Shown here one piece after another: positions 12,583 through 13,329 of a stretch of 13,329 nucleotides of DNA. Below the pieces are notes generated by a model. The model had not been told where the DNA came from. It ran no database searches and saw nothing but the letters and a program-made list of their open reading frames with translations. The position numbers were made by a program, and so were the translations under genes. Position 1 is the stretch's first letter, and each line of letters begins with the position of its first letter. The stretch is from JBDSTZ01 sp039927975 (GTDB lineage: Bacteria; Pseudomonadota; Gammaproteobacteria; Burkholderiales; Burkholderiaceae_D): NCBI GenBank assembly GCA_039927975.1, contig JBDSTZ010000341.1:1-13329 (forward strand). Reading direction: 5' to 3'.

Positions 12583-13329
12583 ATGAACCAGGCGTTCCAC
12601 ATGCTGATCATTGATCCGCAAAACGACTTCTGCGATGTGCCCGCCGCGCGCCTTGCGCCGGGCCAGACGCCGGCTCTGCCGGTGACTGGCGCGCACGCCG
12701 ACATGCTGCGCATCGCCGGCCTGATCGAGCGCGCCCAGGGCGGCATCAGCGGCATCAGCGTCACGCTCGACACCCATCATCGGCTCGACGTCGCCCACCC
12801 CACCTTCTGGACCGACGCGCGCGAAGGCGAGGTGGCGCCTTTCTCCCAGATCACCGCCACCGACGTGCGCGCCGGTCGCTATGCGCCGCGCGCCCCGGCC
12901 GCGCGCGAACGCGTACTCACCTACCTCGACACGCTCGAAGCGGCCGGCCGCTATACCTTGATGGTCTGGCCGGTGCACTGTGAAATCGGCAGCTGGGGCC
13001 AGCTTGTTCATGCTGACGTGCAGGCCGCGCTGAACCAGTGGGAGTCGAGCGGCCACGGCGTCGTCAACAAGGTTGTCAAGGGCACCAACCCATGGACCGA
13101 GCACTACTCGGCCATCGAAGCCGAAGTGCCCGACGTCGACGATGACAGCACCTGGCGCAATGCCGGCTTGATCGCCTTGCTGGCCAGTGCCGACCGGGTC
13201 TACATCTGCGGCGAGGCCGGCAGCCACTGCGTGCGCGCCACCACCGAGCACCTGGTCGACAATCTCGACGCCCAGCAGATCGCCAAACTGGTGCTGCTGA
13301 CCGATTGCATGAGCCCCGTGGGCGGCTTC
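12583..13329 (+). CDS. Cysteine hydrolase (nicotinamidase/isochorismatase-like), cut by the right edge
   Basis: 249 residues visible, open at the window end. The fold signature is clear: MLIIDPQNDFC (7-17) with likely catalytic Asp11, VVKGTNP (164-170) with Lys166, and YICGEAGSHCV (207-217) with Cys216. Together these are the Asp-Lys-Cys triad of the family. LDTHHRLDVAHPTFW (62-76) corresponds to the metal-binding D-x-H...H region of nicotinamidases, and VWPVHCEIGSWG to the conserved WPxHC segment, which favours an amidase such as nicotinamidase over isochorismatase. The substrate is not fixed by these motifs. GGAGG (12570-12574) lies 8 nt before the ATG. The protein is longer than most nicotinamidases (about 200 residues), with an insertion around 175-192. 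Confidence 0.88.
   Translation, partial: MNQAFHMLIIDPQNDFCDVPAARLAPGQTPALPVTGAHADMLRIAGLIERAQGGISGISVTLDTHHRLDVAHPTFWTDAREGEVAPFSQITATDVRAGRYAPRAPAARERVLTYLDTLEAAGRYTLMVWPVHCEIGSWGQLVHADVQAALNQWESSGHGVVNKVVKGTNPWTEHYSAIEAEVPDVDDDSTWRNAGLIALLASADRVYICGEAGSHCVRATTEHLVDNLDAQQIAKLVLLTDCMSPVGGF

Overview
The window looks like chromosomal DNA of a GC-rich betaproteobacterium, most likely an Oxalobacteraceae member of the Massilia/Duganella type. That placement is an inference from overall gene style and content; no rRNA or other marker gene is present. Two genes are cut by the window edges: a bifunctional purine gene on the left and a cysteine hydrolase on the right.

Region 1 (1-4269) is a purine (urate) catabolism cluster. 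A minus-strand gene running off the left edge joins an OHCU decarboxylase (UraD) to the start of an allantoate-amidohydrolase-like domain. Next comes a LysR regulator on the same strand. Divergent from it, on the plus strand, is a two-gene operon: the membrane urate hydroxylase PuuD with a C-terminal cytochrome c domain, then an M20-family hydrolase with unusual metal-site residues. PuuD would oxidise urate to 5-hydroxyisourate, UraD would form allantoin from OHCU, and the fused domain would act on allantoate. The hydroxyisourate hydrolase and allantoinase steps are not in the window.

Region 2 (4270-5260) is less GC-rich by eye. It holds two facing arrays of an approximately 21-bp repeat (4519-4643 and 4685-4811) that are reverse complements of each other and form a large imperfect inverted repeat. 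It ends two bases before the start codon of a 148-residue protein with a RAMA-like domain.

Region 3 (5352-8297, minus) is an exported S9 (DPP-IV-like) peptidase followed by an exported DUF6624 protein, probably one operon. Region 4 (8548-10114, minus) holds a small 82-residue unknown protein with a near-ideal promoter and ribosome binding site, and a lipoprotein GH62 alpha-L-arabinofuranosidase that looks horizontally acquired, with an 18-bp perfect palindrome at its start.

Region 5 (10409-12076, minus) is a tightly coupled pair: a DUF6345 protein whose His-Gly and Ser-Cys motifs resemble caspase-like (clan CD) peptidases, and a 304-residue protein with a stretch that resembles protease propeptide (FTP/PepSY-type) domains. 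This pair is the best candidate for an undescribed system. Region 6 (12077-13329) is a 506-bp intergenic stretch with short repeats and mini-ORFs, then a plus-strand nicotinamidase/isochorismatase-like hydrolase cut by the right edge.
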